Assembly: GCA_003486645.1 (NCBI GenBank)
Contig: DNGI01000152.1
Coordinates: 5,941-19,561, forward strand
Direction of reading: 5' to 3'
Source: Cyanobacteria bacterium UBA11370
GTDB lineage: Bacteria > Cyanobacteriota > Cyanobacteriia > Cyanobacteriales > Coleofasciculaceae
Length of the DNA stretch: 13,621 nucleotides
The notes beneath the pieces are model-generated. The model did no database searches, was not told the origin of the DNA, and was given only the letters and a program-made list of their open reading frames with translations. A program made the translations under genes and the position numbers. Positions 7,775 through 13,621 of the stretch are shown here, in pieces. Position 1 is the first letter of the stretch. Each line of letters opens with the position of its first letter.

Positions 7775-9496
7775 GTGAGTCAGTATCAACTTGAGTTTGT
7801 TGAGCCACAGGGACAAGTGCGCTCCCCGCAACGACGCTATGACGCACAAGCGATCGCCCGCTATTACCGCTCCCGACCTTGGATAGCAATTTGGCGTACC
7901 CTAAGCATTATTGGGTTCTTCATTGGATTTATATTCAGTCTGAAGTGGGACGAATGGCGCAATCAAGTTGAACAGAATAAGTTGAAACGAGCAGCACGGT
8001 TGCGGGAAATCTTGACTAAATTAGGTCCAACCTTTATTAAAGTAGGACAAGCCCTATCGACACGCCCCGACTTAATTCGCAAAGATTTTTTAGAGGAACT
8101 GATTAAATTACAAGACCAACTGCCGCCGTTTGATAATGAGATTGCCTTCTCAATTATTGAGGCTGAATTAGAACGTCCAGTCAAAGAAATCTATCGGGAA
8201 ATTTCTCCCCATCCGATTGCGGCGGCAAGTCTGGGTCAAGTTTATCATGCCTATCTCCACAGTGGTGAAGAAGTAGCGGTTAAGGTACAACGTCCTAATT
8301 TATTACCAATTCTTACTCTAGATCTGTATTTAATGCGGTGGGCAGCAAGTTGGCTGTCTCCTTTGCTACCCTTGAATTTAGGTCATGACTTGACGTTAAT
8401 TGTAGATGAATTTGGCATCAAGTTATTTGAGGAAATTGACTACATTAATGAGGGTCACAATGCCGAGAAATTTGCTGATAATTTCCGCGACGATCCGACT
8501 GTAAAAGTACCGCTAATTTACTGGGATTACAGTACCAATTGCGTCCTGACATTAGAATGGATTCATGGCTGTAAACTGACGGATACAAAAAGTCTTTGCA
8601 CGGCGGGATTAGATGCAGATAAAGTTATTGAAACAGGGGTTATTTCCGGTTTACGTCAGCTATTAGAACATGGCTTTTTCCATGCTGATCCTCATCCTGG
8701 CAATTTATTTGCGCTACACGATGGCCGTATGGCATACATTGACTTTGGCATGATGGATCAGTTGGAGGAAGAAACCAAGGAAACGATTGCGAGTTCGGTG
8801 GTTTATCTGATTAATAAAGATTACCATGAATTAGCCAAAAACTTTGTCAAACTAGGATTTTTAACGCCGGATACGGATATTACTCCCATTATTCCAGCCT
8901 TGGAAAGTGTGTTAGGAGAAGCAGTTGGTCAAAAGGTGAGTGATTTCAACTTTAAAACGATTACAGATAAGTTTTCGGAGTTGATGTATGATTACCCCTT
9001 CCGCGTACCTGCAAAGTTTGCGTTAATTATCCGTTCGTTAGTCACTCAGGAAGGACTAGCACTCACCCTAAATCCTAACTTTAAAATTGTTGAAGTATCC
9101 TATCCCTACGTAGCACGTCGTTTATTAATGGGTGAATCTCCAGCTATGCGGCGGCGTTTGCTTGAAGTGTTATTTAAAGATGGGAAATTCCAATGGCAAC
9201 GGTTGGAGAATATGATTGCGATCGCTCGTTCCGATGATAACTTTGATTTGCTCCCCACCGCTCAACTCGGTTTGCAATATCTACTCTCCGATGAAGGGAA
9301 GTTTCTGTGGAACCAGGTACTATTAGCCTTAACAGAAGATGACAGACTCCATACAGAAGAAGTGCAACGTATATGGAATTTAGTCAAAGATGATTTAAAA
9401 CCGAGACGCTTATTTGATGTGGCGATGAGTTCCTTAAGTTCAATTTCTAAAGAAGGAATTGCGGCAATTTTACCCCTCGCAGCTACTATCAAGTAG
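7775..9496 (+). CDS. ABC1/UbiB (AarF) family atypical kinase
   Basis: This 573-residue protein of the ABC1K family (UbiB, Coq8, plant ABC1K) has the family signatures in order: K-V-G-Q at 89-92 within P-T-F-I-K-V-G-Q-A-L-S-T-R-P, an alanine-rich loop A-A-A-S-L-G-Q-V-Y (149-157), candidate nucleotide-binding K170 in A-V-K-V-Q-R-P, H-A-D-P-H-P-G-N (303-310), and metal-binding D323 in I-D-F-G. A hydrophobic segment at about 38-58 could anchor it to a membrane. Family members act as unorthodox kinases or ATPases that support prenylquinone metabolism; in cyanobacteria the relevant lipids would be plastoquinone and tocopherol, which is inference here. The start is a GTG with GAGG about 12 bases upstream; no ATG is available near the N-terminus. 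The stop lies 10 bases before the next gene's probable TTG start, so the two are likely co-transcribed. Confidence 0.95.
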   Translation: MSQYQLEFVEPQGQVRSPQRRYDAQAIARYYRSRPWIAIWRTLSIIGFFIGFIFSLKWDEWRNQVEQNKLKRAARLREILTKLGPTFIKVGQALSTRPDLIRKDFLEELIKLQDQLPPFDNEIAFSIIEAELERPVKEIYREISPHPIAAASLGQVYHAYLHSGEEVAVKVQRPNLLPILTLDLYLMRWAASWLSPLLPLNLGHDLTLIVDEFGIKLFEEIDYINEGHNAEKFADNFRDDPTVKVPLIYWDYSTNCVLTLEWIHGCKLTDTKSLCTAGLDADKVIETGVISGLRQLLEHGFFHADPHPGNLFALHDGRMAYIDFGMMDQLEEETKETIASSVVYLINKDYHELAKNFVKLGFLTPDTDITPIIPALESVLGEAVGQKVSDFNFKTITDKFSELMYDYPFRVPAKFALIIRSLVTQEGLALTLNPNFKIVEVSYPYVARRLLMGESPAMRRRLLEVLFKDGKFQWQRLENMIAIARSDDNFDLLPTAQLGLQYLLSDEGKFLWNQVLLALTEDDRLHTEEVQRIWNLVKDDLKPRRLFDVAMSSLSSISKEGIAAILPLAATIK

Positions 9497-9506
9497 ATCA
9501 TTTATC

Positions 9507-10541
9507 TTGGCTTCCGACAATATTTGTAAATATCTAGCCGAGCAATATCCTGTAGAATTTGCTCAATGGCTATGCGGTGAAGATGTCACTGAGATTACAG
9601 TTCTAAAAACAGAACTAAGTACGGAACCCATTCGTGCTGATTCCCTAACCTTACTACGAACGGAGAATCAAATTCTGCACTTAGAATTTCAAACCCTACC
9701 CACCTCCAACCCGCCACTCCCACTGCGGATGCTTGATTATTGGGTAAGGTTGAAACGAAAATATGGGTGTAACATTGAACAAGTTTTGATATTCTTAAAG
9801 TCCACTACTTCAGAATCCGTATTAATTGACGAGTTAGTTGATATAAATACTAGACATCGCTATCGAGTAATTCGTCTCTGGGAGCAAGATCCCACACCAT
9901 TACTCAATAATCCTGCACTGTTACCGTTAGCAGCGTTGGCTCGGAGTGATACACCCATAACTTTACTAGAACAAGTCGTTGCTCAGATCGATAGAATTGA
10001 AGAACCCTATCAACGAGGAAATGTTACGGCTTGTGTAGAGGTGCTGGCGGGTTTGCGGTTCCATAAAAATATAATTCATCAACTGTTGAGGGAGGACGTG
10101 ATGCAAGAATCAGTCATTTATCAGGATATTCTCCAACGGGGAGTACAACAAGGACGGCAGCAAGGAAAGCGCGAGGAAGCGATATCATTATTGATACGTC
10201 AGCTTAGGCGTAGGTTTGGCACGATTGATCTGTCGTTGCAGGGTCAAATTGGAGTACTATCGCTGGAACAGTTGGAGGAGTTGGGTGAGGCGCTATTAGA
10301 TTTCAAAACATTGGCAGATTTAACGATTTGGTTGAATAGACATCGGCTAGAATCAATACTCATACATCAGCTTAGGCATCGGTTTGGTACAATTGACCCG
10401 CTGTTGGAAGAACAGGTTCGGATGTTACCTCTGATTCAGTTGGAAGAGTTAGGTAAAGTCCTATTAGATTTTGAAACTGTGACGGATCTCGCTATGTGGT
10501 TAAATGAGCATCAGTTAGAGGACGGTAGCGATCGCCTTTAA
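9507..10541 (+). CDS. Rpn-like PD-(D/E)XK nuclease with two DUF4351 repeats
   Basis: This protein is of the Rpn recombination-promoting nuclease / putative transposase type common in cyanobacteria. With the TTG at 9507 it is 344 residues and begins A-S-D-N-I-C-K-Y-L-A, where family members usually start. An upstream in-frame TTG at 9459 would overlap the previous gene and is less likely. The nuclease core shows R-A-D-S (D45) and L-H-L-E-F-Q-T (E60, Q62), an ExQ version of the PD-(D/E)XK active site. The middle is helical (about 140-200). A Q-R-G-V-Q-Q-G-R-Q-Q-G-K linker leads to two DUF4351 copies at about 227-279 and 283-335. No ribosome binding site precedes the TTG, whereas a strong one lies inside the gene before codon 199. 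Rpn proteins are DNA nucleases linked to recombination and, in E. coli, phage defence. Substrate and role here are inferred from the family. Confidence 0.85.
   Translation: MASDNICKYLAEQYPVEFAQWLCGEDVTEITVLKTELSTEPIRADSLTLLRTENQILHLEFQTLPTSNPPLPLRMLDYWVRLKRKYGCNIEQVLIFLKSTTSESVLIDELVDINTRHRYRVIRLWEQDPTPLLNNPALLPLAALARSDTPITLLEQVVAQIDRIEEPYQRGNVTACVEVLAGLRFHKNIIHQLLREDVMQESVIYQDILQRGVQQGRQQGKREEAISLLIRQLRRRFGTIDLSLQGQIGVLSLEQLEELGEALLDFKTLADLTIWLNRHRLESILIHQLRHRFGTIDPLLEEQVRMLPLIQLEELGKVLLDFETVTDLAMWLNEHQLEDGSDRL
10088..10103 (+). promoter_or_regulatory. Internal Shine-Dalgarno and in-frame ATG within the Rpn-like gene
   Basis: GAGGGAGGA at 10088-10096 is followed five bases after GGAGG by an ATG at 10101 that is in frame with the host gene. 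Initiation here would give a separate 146-residue C-terminal protein ending at 10541, made of the linker and both DUF4351 copies but lacking the nuclease domain. The full-length start has no comparable site. In E. coli rpn genes, internal initiation yields small C-terminal products that restrain the nuclease; that parallel is inference. Confidence 0.4.
10185..10511 (+). repeat. Tandem DUF4351 repeat (56-residue period)
   Basis: Two copies, at 10185-10343 and 10353-10511, are 168 bp apart. They share about 60 percent of residues, including L-I-x-Q-L-R-x-R-F-G-T-I-D, Q-L-E-E-L-G, L-L-D-F and a final W-L-N-x-H. Most family members I know of carry one such module, so this looks like an internal duplication. 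Confidence 0.8.
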
Positions 10542-10779
10542 CCCAAACAAGGGATTTTAGATTTTGGATTTATTGCGACTCTAAATACATTGTGAAAAGC
10601 CTATTCCCTTTTCAGATAATTTAATAGACGGCAACTACACCTACACATTACGGTTCTACCCACTGATGAACTGAACTACAGAGAGATACAGTGTTGATGT
10701 AAGGTACATAAAAATTTACAAGAGGGTGATAAACTCCCATTTCACCGCTTCTTATACCGCTCGGTAAAGGAAACCCACC
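10542..10779 (+). other. Spacer before clpC
   Basis: TGAAAAG (10593-10599) and CTTTTCA (10608-10614) form a 7-bp hairpin with an 8-base loop and no following T run, at best a weak terminator for the Rpn-like gene. The rest should contain the clpC promoter, but no clear -35/-10 pair is visible. AAAGGA at 10766-10771, eight bases before the ATG, is the clpC ribosome binding site. Confidence 0.45.
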
Positions 10780-13275
10780 ATGTTTGAACATTTTACAGAC
10801 AGAGCGATTCGATCTATTATGCTCGCCCAGGAGGAAGCACGTCGCCTGGGACACAACCTCGTGGGAACCGAGCAGATTTTGTTAGGGTTAATTGCAGAAG
10901 GAACGAGTGTAGCGGCGATCGTTCTCAAAGAGTTTGGCGTTAACCTGGAGTCGGTACGAAACTTAGTTGCAAAAATTATTGGTCGAGGTTCTGGTAGTAT
11001 TCCCGCAGAACTCCCCTTCACCCCTAAAGCCAAGCGTCTTTTCGAGCTAGCGTTTAAAGAAGCTCGTCAATTGACCCATAACTATATTGGGCCAGAACAT
11101 TTATTACTGGCAATCCTCCAAGACAAAGATAGTGTTGCGGGGAAAGTATTGCAACATCTGGGGGTTGACCATGCAGTCGTTCGGACTCGACTCATTCAAG
11201 CCATTGGAGAAGTTGCTACGACTACCGCTCGGCGAGAACCAGGGGGCTCGTTCATGGGAGGTGGGTCGAAAACAGCTACATTAGAAGAGTTTGGTACAAA
11301 TTTAACCCGATTAGCGGCGGAAGGCAAGCTTGATCCCGTTGTCGGTCGTGTGAAAGAAATTGAACGGGTGATTCAGATTTTGGGTCGTCGTACCAAGAAT
11401 AACCCGGTATTGCTGGGAGAACCCGGAGTTGGTAAGACAGCGATCGCAGAAGGTTTAGCACAACGTATTGCCAATCGAAATATCCCCGAACTCTTAGAAG
11501 ACAAGCAAGTGATTAGCTTGAATATGGGTTCCCTCATTGCAGGGACTCGCTATCGGGGAGAGTTTGAAGAACGCATGAAGCAAATTATGGCAGAAGTGCG
11601 TCAAGCTGGCAATATTATCTTAGTGATTGATGAAGTTCATACTCTTGTTGGTGCGGGTTCTATTGAAGGGGGAATGGATGCAGCGAACATTCTCAAACCT
11701 GCTCTAGCGCGGGGTGAATTACAATGCTTAGGAGCTACTACACTGGATGAATACCGTAAGCACATTGAACGGGATGCAGCCTTAGAGCGGCGTTTTCAAC
11801 CCGTGATGGTTGGTGAACCGTCTGTAGAAGAAACCATTGAAATTTTACACGGTTTGCGAGATGCTTATGAACAGCATCACAAAGTTCAGATTTCCGATCA
11901 AGCTTTAGAAGCGGCGGCTAAACTTTCAGACCGCTACATTTCAGACCGCTACTTACCCGATAAAGCGATAGACTTGATTGATGAAGCTGGAAGTCGCATT
12001 CATGTGATCCATTGTCAGCCCTCTCCAGCCACTAAAGACCTAAAACGGCAATTACGTCAAGTTACGAAAGATAAAGAAGAAGCCGTTAAAGTTCAGGATT
12101 TTGAGAAGGCGGCGAAATTACGGGATCAAGAACTCGAACTCCAATCCCAACTTCAGGAAATCCTCCAAAACAAAGCACCTAATTCCCAACTCCCAACTCC
12201 CAACTCCCAACTCCCCCTCGTCGATGAAGAAGATATTGCTCAAATCGTCGCCTCGTGGACAGGAGTACCCGTTAATAAGTTAACGGAATCTGAATCAGCG
12301 ATGCTGCTGCATTTAGAAGATACCCTGCATCAGCGTCTGATTGGTCAAGAGGAAGCCGTTACTGCGGTTTCACGCGCCATTCGTCGAGCAAGAGTTGGGT
12401 TAAAAGATCCAAATCGACCGATCGCTAGCTTTATTTTCTCTGGTCCAACGGGTGTTGGCAAGACGGAATTGGCTAAAGCGTTAGCTGCTTATTTCTTCGG
12501 TTCAGAAGAGGCGATGATTCGGTTAGATATGTCGGAGTTTATGGAACCCCATACGGTTTCTAAACTGATTGGTTCGCCTCCAGGATTTGTCGGGTATGAC
12601 GAAGGGGGACAACTGACGGAAGCAGTGCGGCGTAAACCTTATACAGTGCTGCTGTTTGATGAAATCGAAAAAGCGCATCCGGATGTCTTCAATATGCTTT
12701 TGCAATTGTTAGATGATGGTCGCTTAACCGATGCAAAAGGTCGTACTGTAGACTTCAAGAATACCCTGATTATCATGACCTCCAATATCGGTTCAAGAGT
12801 GATTGAAAAAGGTGGCGGTGGGTTCGGGTTTGAATACTCGGATAATCTAGCAGAGTCTCAGTACAATAGTATCCGTAATTTAGTGAATGAAGACCTGAAG
12901 CAGTACTTCCGTCCAGAGTTCCTTAATCGCCTTGATGATATTATTGTCTTCCGTCAATTAACAAGGGATGAGGTGAAACAAATCGCGGATATTCTATTGC
13001 GAGAAGTTTCGATCCGCTTACTTGAACAGGGAATTACGATAGAGGTGACGGAACGGTTTAAAGACCATTTGGTCAAAGAAGGGTATGATCCCAGTTATGG
13101 CGCTCGACCTTTACGACGGGCAATTATGCGCCTCCTCGAAGATAGTTTGGCTGAAGCCATGCTTTCTGGTCAAGTCAATGAGGGAGATAGGGCAATTGTT
13201 GATGTTGATGACCAGGGTCAGGTAAAAGTATTGCCAGGTCAGTTAGAAACGCGGTTACTTCAACCTGTGGGTTAA
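10780..13275 (+). CDS. clpC: ATP-dependent Clp protease ATPase subunit ClpC (divergent copy)
   Basis: This 831-residue Hsp100 unfoldase threads substrates into the ClpP protease in the cytosol. Order: two Clp-N repeats (about 4-145); AAA+ domain D1 with Walker A G-E-P-G-V-G-K-T (213-220), Walker B L-V-I-D-E (281-285) and pore loop R-Y-R-G (257-260); a UVR-type coiled coil (about 418-460); AAA+ D2 with Walker A G-P-T-G-V-G-K-T (555-562), Walker B L-L-F-D-E (624-628) and pore loop G-F-V-G (602-605); and a C-terminal ClpB-D2-small domain (about 723-805). Length is normal for ClpC. Compared with the main cyanobacterial ClpC as I know it, D2 has Phe for the usual pore Tyr, the likely ClpP-contact tripeptide is F-G-F rather than L-G-F (682-684), and the linker before D2 contains a repeat-encoded P-N-S-Q-L-P-T stretch. 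This suggests a paralogue. ATG 10780 has a good AAAGGA. A strong terminator follows. Confidence 0.95.
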   Translation: MFEHFTDRAIRSIMLAQEEARRLGHNLVGTEQILLGLIAEGTSVAAIVLKEFGVNLESVRNLVAKIIGRGSGSIPAELPFTPKAKRLFELAFKEARQLTHNYIGPEHLLLAILQDKDSVAGKVLQHLGVDHAVVRTRLIQAIGEVATTTARREPGGSFMGGGSKTATLEEFGTNLTRLAAEGKLDPVVGRVKEIERVIQILGRRTKNNPVLLGEPGVGKTAIAEGLAQRIANRNIPELLEDKQVISLNMGSLIAGTRYRGEFEERMKQIMAEVRQAGNIILVIDEVHTLVGAGSIEGGMDAANILKPALARGELQCLGATTLDEYRKHIERDAALERRFQPVMVGEPSVEETIEILHGLRDAYEQHHKVQISDQALEAAAKLSDRYISDRYLPDKAIDLIDEAGSRIHVIHCQPSPATKDLKRQLRQVTKDKEEAVKVQDFEKAAKLRDQELELQSQLQEILQNKAPNSQLPTPNSQLPLVDEEDIAQIVASWTGVPVNKLTESESAMLLHLEDTLHQRLIGQEEAVTAVSRAIRRARVGLKDPNRPIASFIFSGPTGVGKTELAKALAAYFFGSEEAMIRLDMSEFMEPHTVSKLIGSPPGFVGYDEGGQLTEAVRRKPYTVLLFDEIEKAHPDVFNMLLQLLDDGRLTDAKGRTVDFKNTLIIMTSNIGSRVIEKGGGGFGFEYSDNLAESQYNSIRNLVNEDLKQYFRPEFLNRLDDIIVFRQLTRDEVKQIADILLREVSIRLLEQGITIEVTERFKDHLVKEGYDPSYGARPLRRAIMRLLEDSLAEAMLSGQVNEGDRAIVDVDDQGQVKVLPGQLETRLLQPVG
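12185..12212. repeat. Heptamer tandem repeat (CCCAACT)x4 inside clpC
   Basis: Four perfect CCCAACT units are flanked by degenerate copies (CCTAATT at 12178-12184 and CCCCCTC after). They encode [13 protein letters not shown] at about residues 467-479 of ClpC, in the linker between the coiled coil and D2. The tract is in frame with no stop. The unit differs from the one in the PAS kinase gene but has the same length and the same kind of placement. Confidence 0.88.
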
Positions 13276-13319
13276 GAGTAACTAAGACTTTAGGACTTAG
13301 GCAGAAACTCTATAGGTAA

Positions 13320-13336
13320 GGTGGGCACTGCCCACC
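13320..13336. repeat. Perfect 17-bp palindrome downstream of clpC
   Basis: GGTGGGCACTGCCCACC is a perfect odd-length palindrome 45 bp after the clpC stop. As RNA it would form a GC-rich stem with a very small loop. Similar GTGGGCA/TGCCCAC palindromes recur in cyanobacterial intergenic DNA, so it may be a dispersed repeat rather than part of the terminator. No T run follows directly. Confidence 0.6.
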
Positions 13337-13351
13337 CTACTGCTTTTCCAG

Positions 13352-13386
13352 AATAATAGGGTAAACGGGTTTACCCTATTATTTTT
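13352..13386 (+). terminator. Intrinsic terminator after clpC
   Basis: AATAATAGGGTAAA (13352-13365) and TTTACCCTATTATT (13370-13383) form a perfect 14-bp stem with a CGGG loop, followed by TTT and an AT-rich run. It lies 77 bp after the clpC stop. The A-rich left flank is less marked, so it may act mainly in the clpC direction. Confidence 0.8.
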
Positions 13387-13394
13387 ATTCATTT

Positions 13395-13501
13395 TATAGC
13401 AGTCGCCACAATTGTTAGGACATTTTTCTGTTGCCTGTTCCCTGTTGCCTGTTCCCTTTAACGCACAACATAACGTCCTAACCGATATGTCCGTTGCTAT
13501 A
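13395..13501. mobile_element. MITE-like imperfect inverted repeat, about 107 bp
   Basis: Outer arms TATAGCA (13395-13401) and TGCTATA (13495-13501) are exact inverted copies. Inner arms GTTAGGAC (13414-13421) and GTCCTAAC (13475-13482) are also exact and almost symmetrically placed; the bases between are partly complementary. The centre holds a heptamer array. There is no coding capacity. It resembles a non-autonomous miniature element or dispersed intergenic repeat; a target duplication cannot be told apart from the TATA ends. Confidence 0.5.
13429..13456. repeat. Alternating heptamer repeat TGTTGCC/TGTTCCC
   Basis: Four heptamers in the order TGTTGCC, TGTTCCC, TGTTGCC, TGTTCCC form a 14-bp dimer repeated twice. 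The array sits in the loop of the surrounding inverted repeat. It is the third heptamer array in the window and the only one outside a gene. Confidence 0.8.
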
Positions 13502-13621
13502 GCCAGATTGAGAGATGAAATTATCGACTTTTTTTGTATAATACCAAGTTGCGTTCATACGTAGTACTTTCTTTCCCCCTTGTCCCCCTTATCTTTCCTA
13601 TCTACTATCTTTGACCGCAAC

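Larger units (their letters stand above)
296..11447. repeat. Dispersed HIP1 octamers (GCGATCGC)
   Basis: Perfect copies start at 296, 921, 1186, 3129, 3579, 4655, 5142, 6238, 7850, 9218, 10528 and 11440, nearly all inside genes. Twelve copies in 13.6 kb is far above chance for an 8-mer and is the classical mark of many cyanobacterial genomes. The interval given only spans the first and last copy. Confidence 0.9.

Noticed and set aside
10752..11033. Minus-strand open frame opposite the clpC start
   Set aside because: It is antisense to the conserved Clp-N domain, with no ribosome binding site or recognisable domain.
11924..11953. Direct repeat TTTCAGACCGCTAC occurring twice in clpC
   Set aside because: It encodes [10 protein letters not shown], which is the normal conserved ClpC sequence and not an insertion.
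13537..13542. TATAAT near the right end as a promoter for a gene beyond the window
   Set aside because: No -35 hexamer at suitable spacing and no start codon follows within the window, so it cannot be judged.

Overview
The window looks like a chromosomal segment of a cyanobacterium, probably filamentous. Three things point there: twelve perfect copies of the HIP1 octamer GCGATCGC, three short heptamer tandem repeats of the kind common in filamentous cyanobacteria, and cyanobacterial gene families (a cyanobacterial-type ClpC, a DUF2470 protein, an Rpn-like nuclease with DUF4351 repeats, and REC/PAS multidomain signalling proteins). The species cannot be named from the sequence alone.

Left half, minus strand (41-6508). 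Read in transcription order, this block holds: a soluble 891-residue histidine kinase with five PAS domains and an H-R-V-K-N-N type (HisKA_2) phosphoacceptor; a 540-residue REC-PAS-HisKA-HATPase kinase; a 386-residue REC-adenylate/guanylate cyclase; and a 96-residue DUF2470 putative haem-binding protein. The kinase and cyclase together reproduce the receiver-transmitter-receiver-cyclase order of the single-chain cyanobacterial adenylate cyclase CyaC, but split over two genes. The likely logic is kinase input, phosphotransfer to the cyclase receiver, and cAMP output. A gene-free stretch of about 500 bp with nested inverted repeats lies between the two genes.

Right half, plus strand (6786-13275). 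After a divergent intergenic region come: a small secreted protein or lipoprotein of unknown function; a gene-poor stretch with a possible decayed gene fragment and a good promoter candidate; a GTG-started ABC1/UbiB-type atypical kinase; ten bases downstream, an Rpn-like PD-(D/E)XK nuclease with two tandem DUF4351 copies; and a divergent full-length ClpC. A strong terminator follows clpC, then a MITE-like inverted repeat enclosing a heptamer array.

Most worth a second look: (1) the Rpn-like gene has a weak TTG start without a visible ribosome binding site, but inside it is a near-ideal Shine-Dalgarno and in-frame ATG that would yield a free C-terminal product, the arrangement known for nested Rpn inhibitors; (2) different heptamer repeats lie in frame inside two unrelated genes (the PAS kinase and clpC), where loss or gain of one unit would switch off the downstream domains; (3) the split CyaC-like pair.
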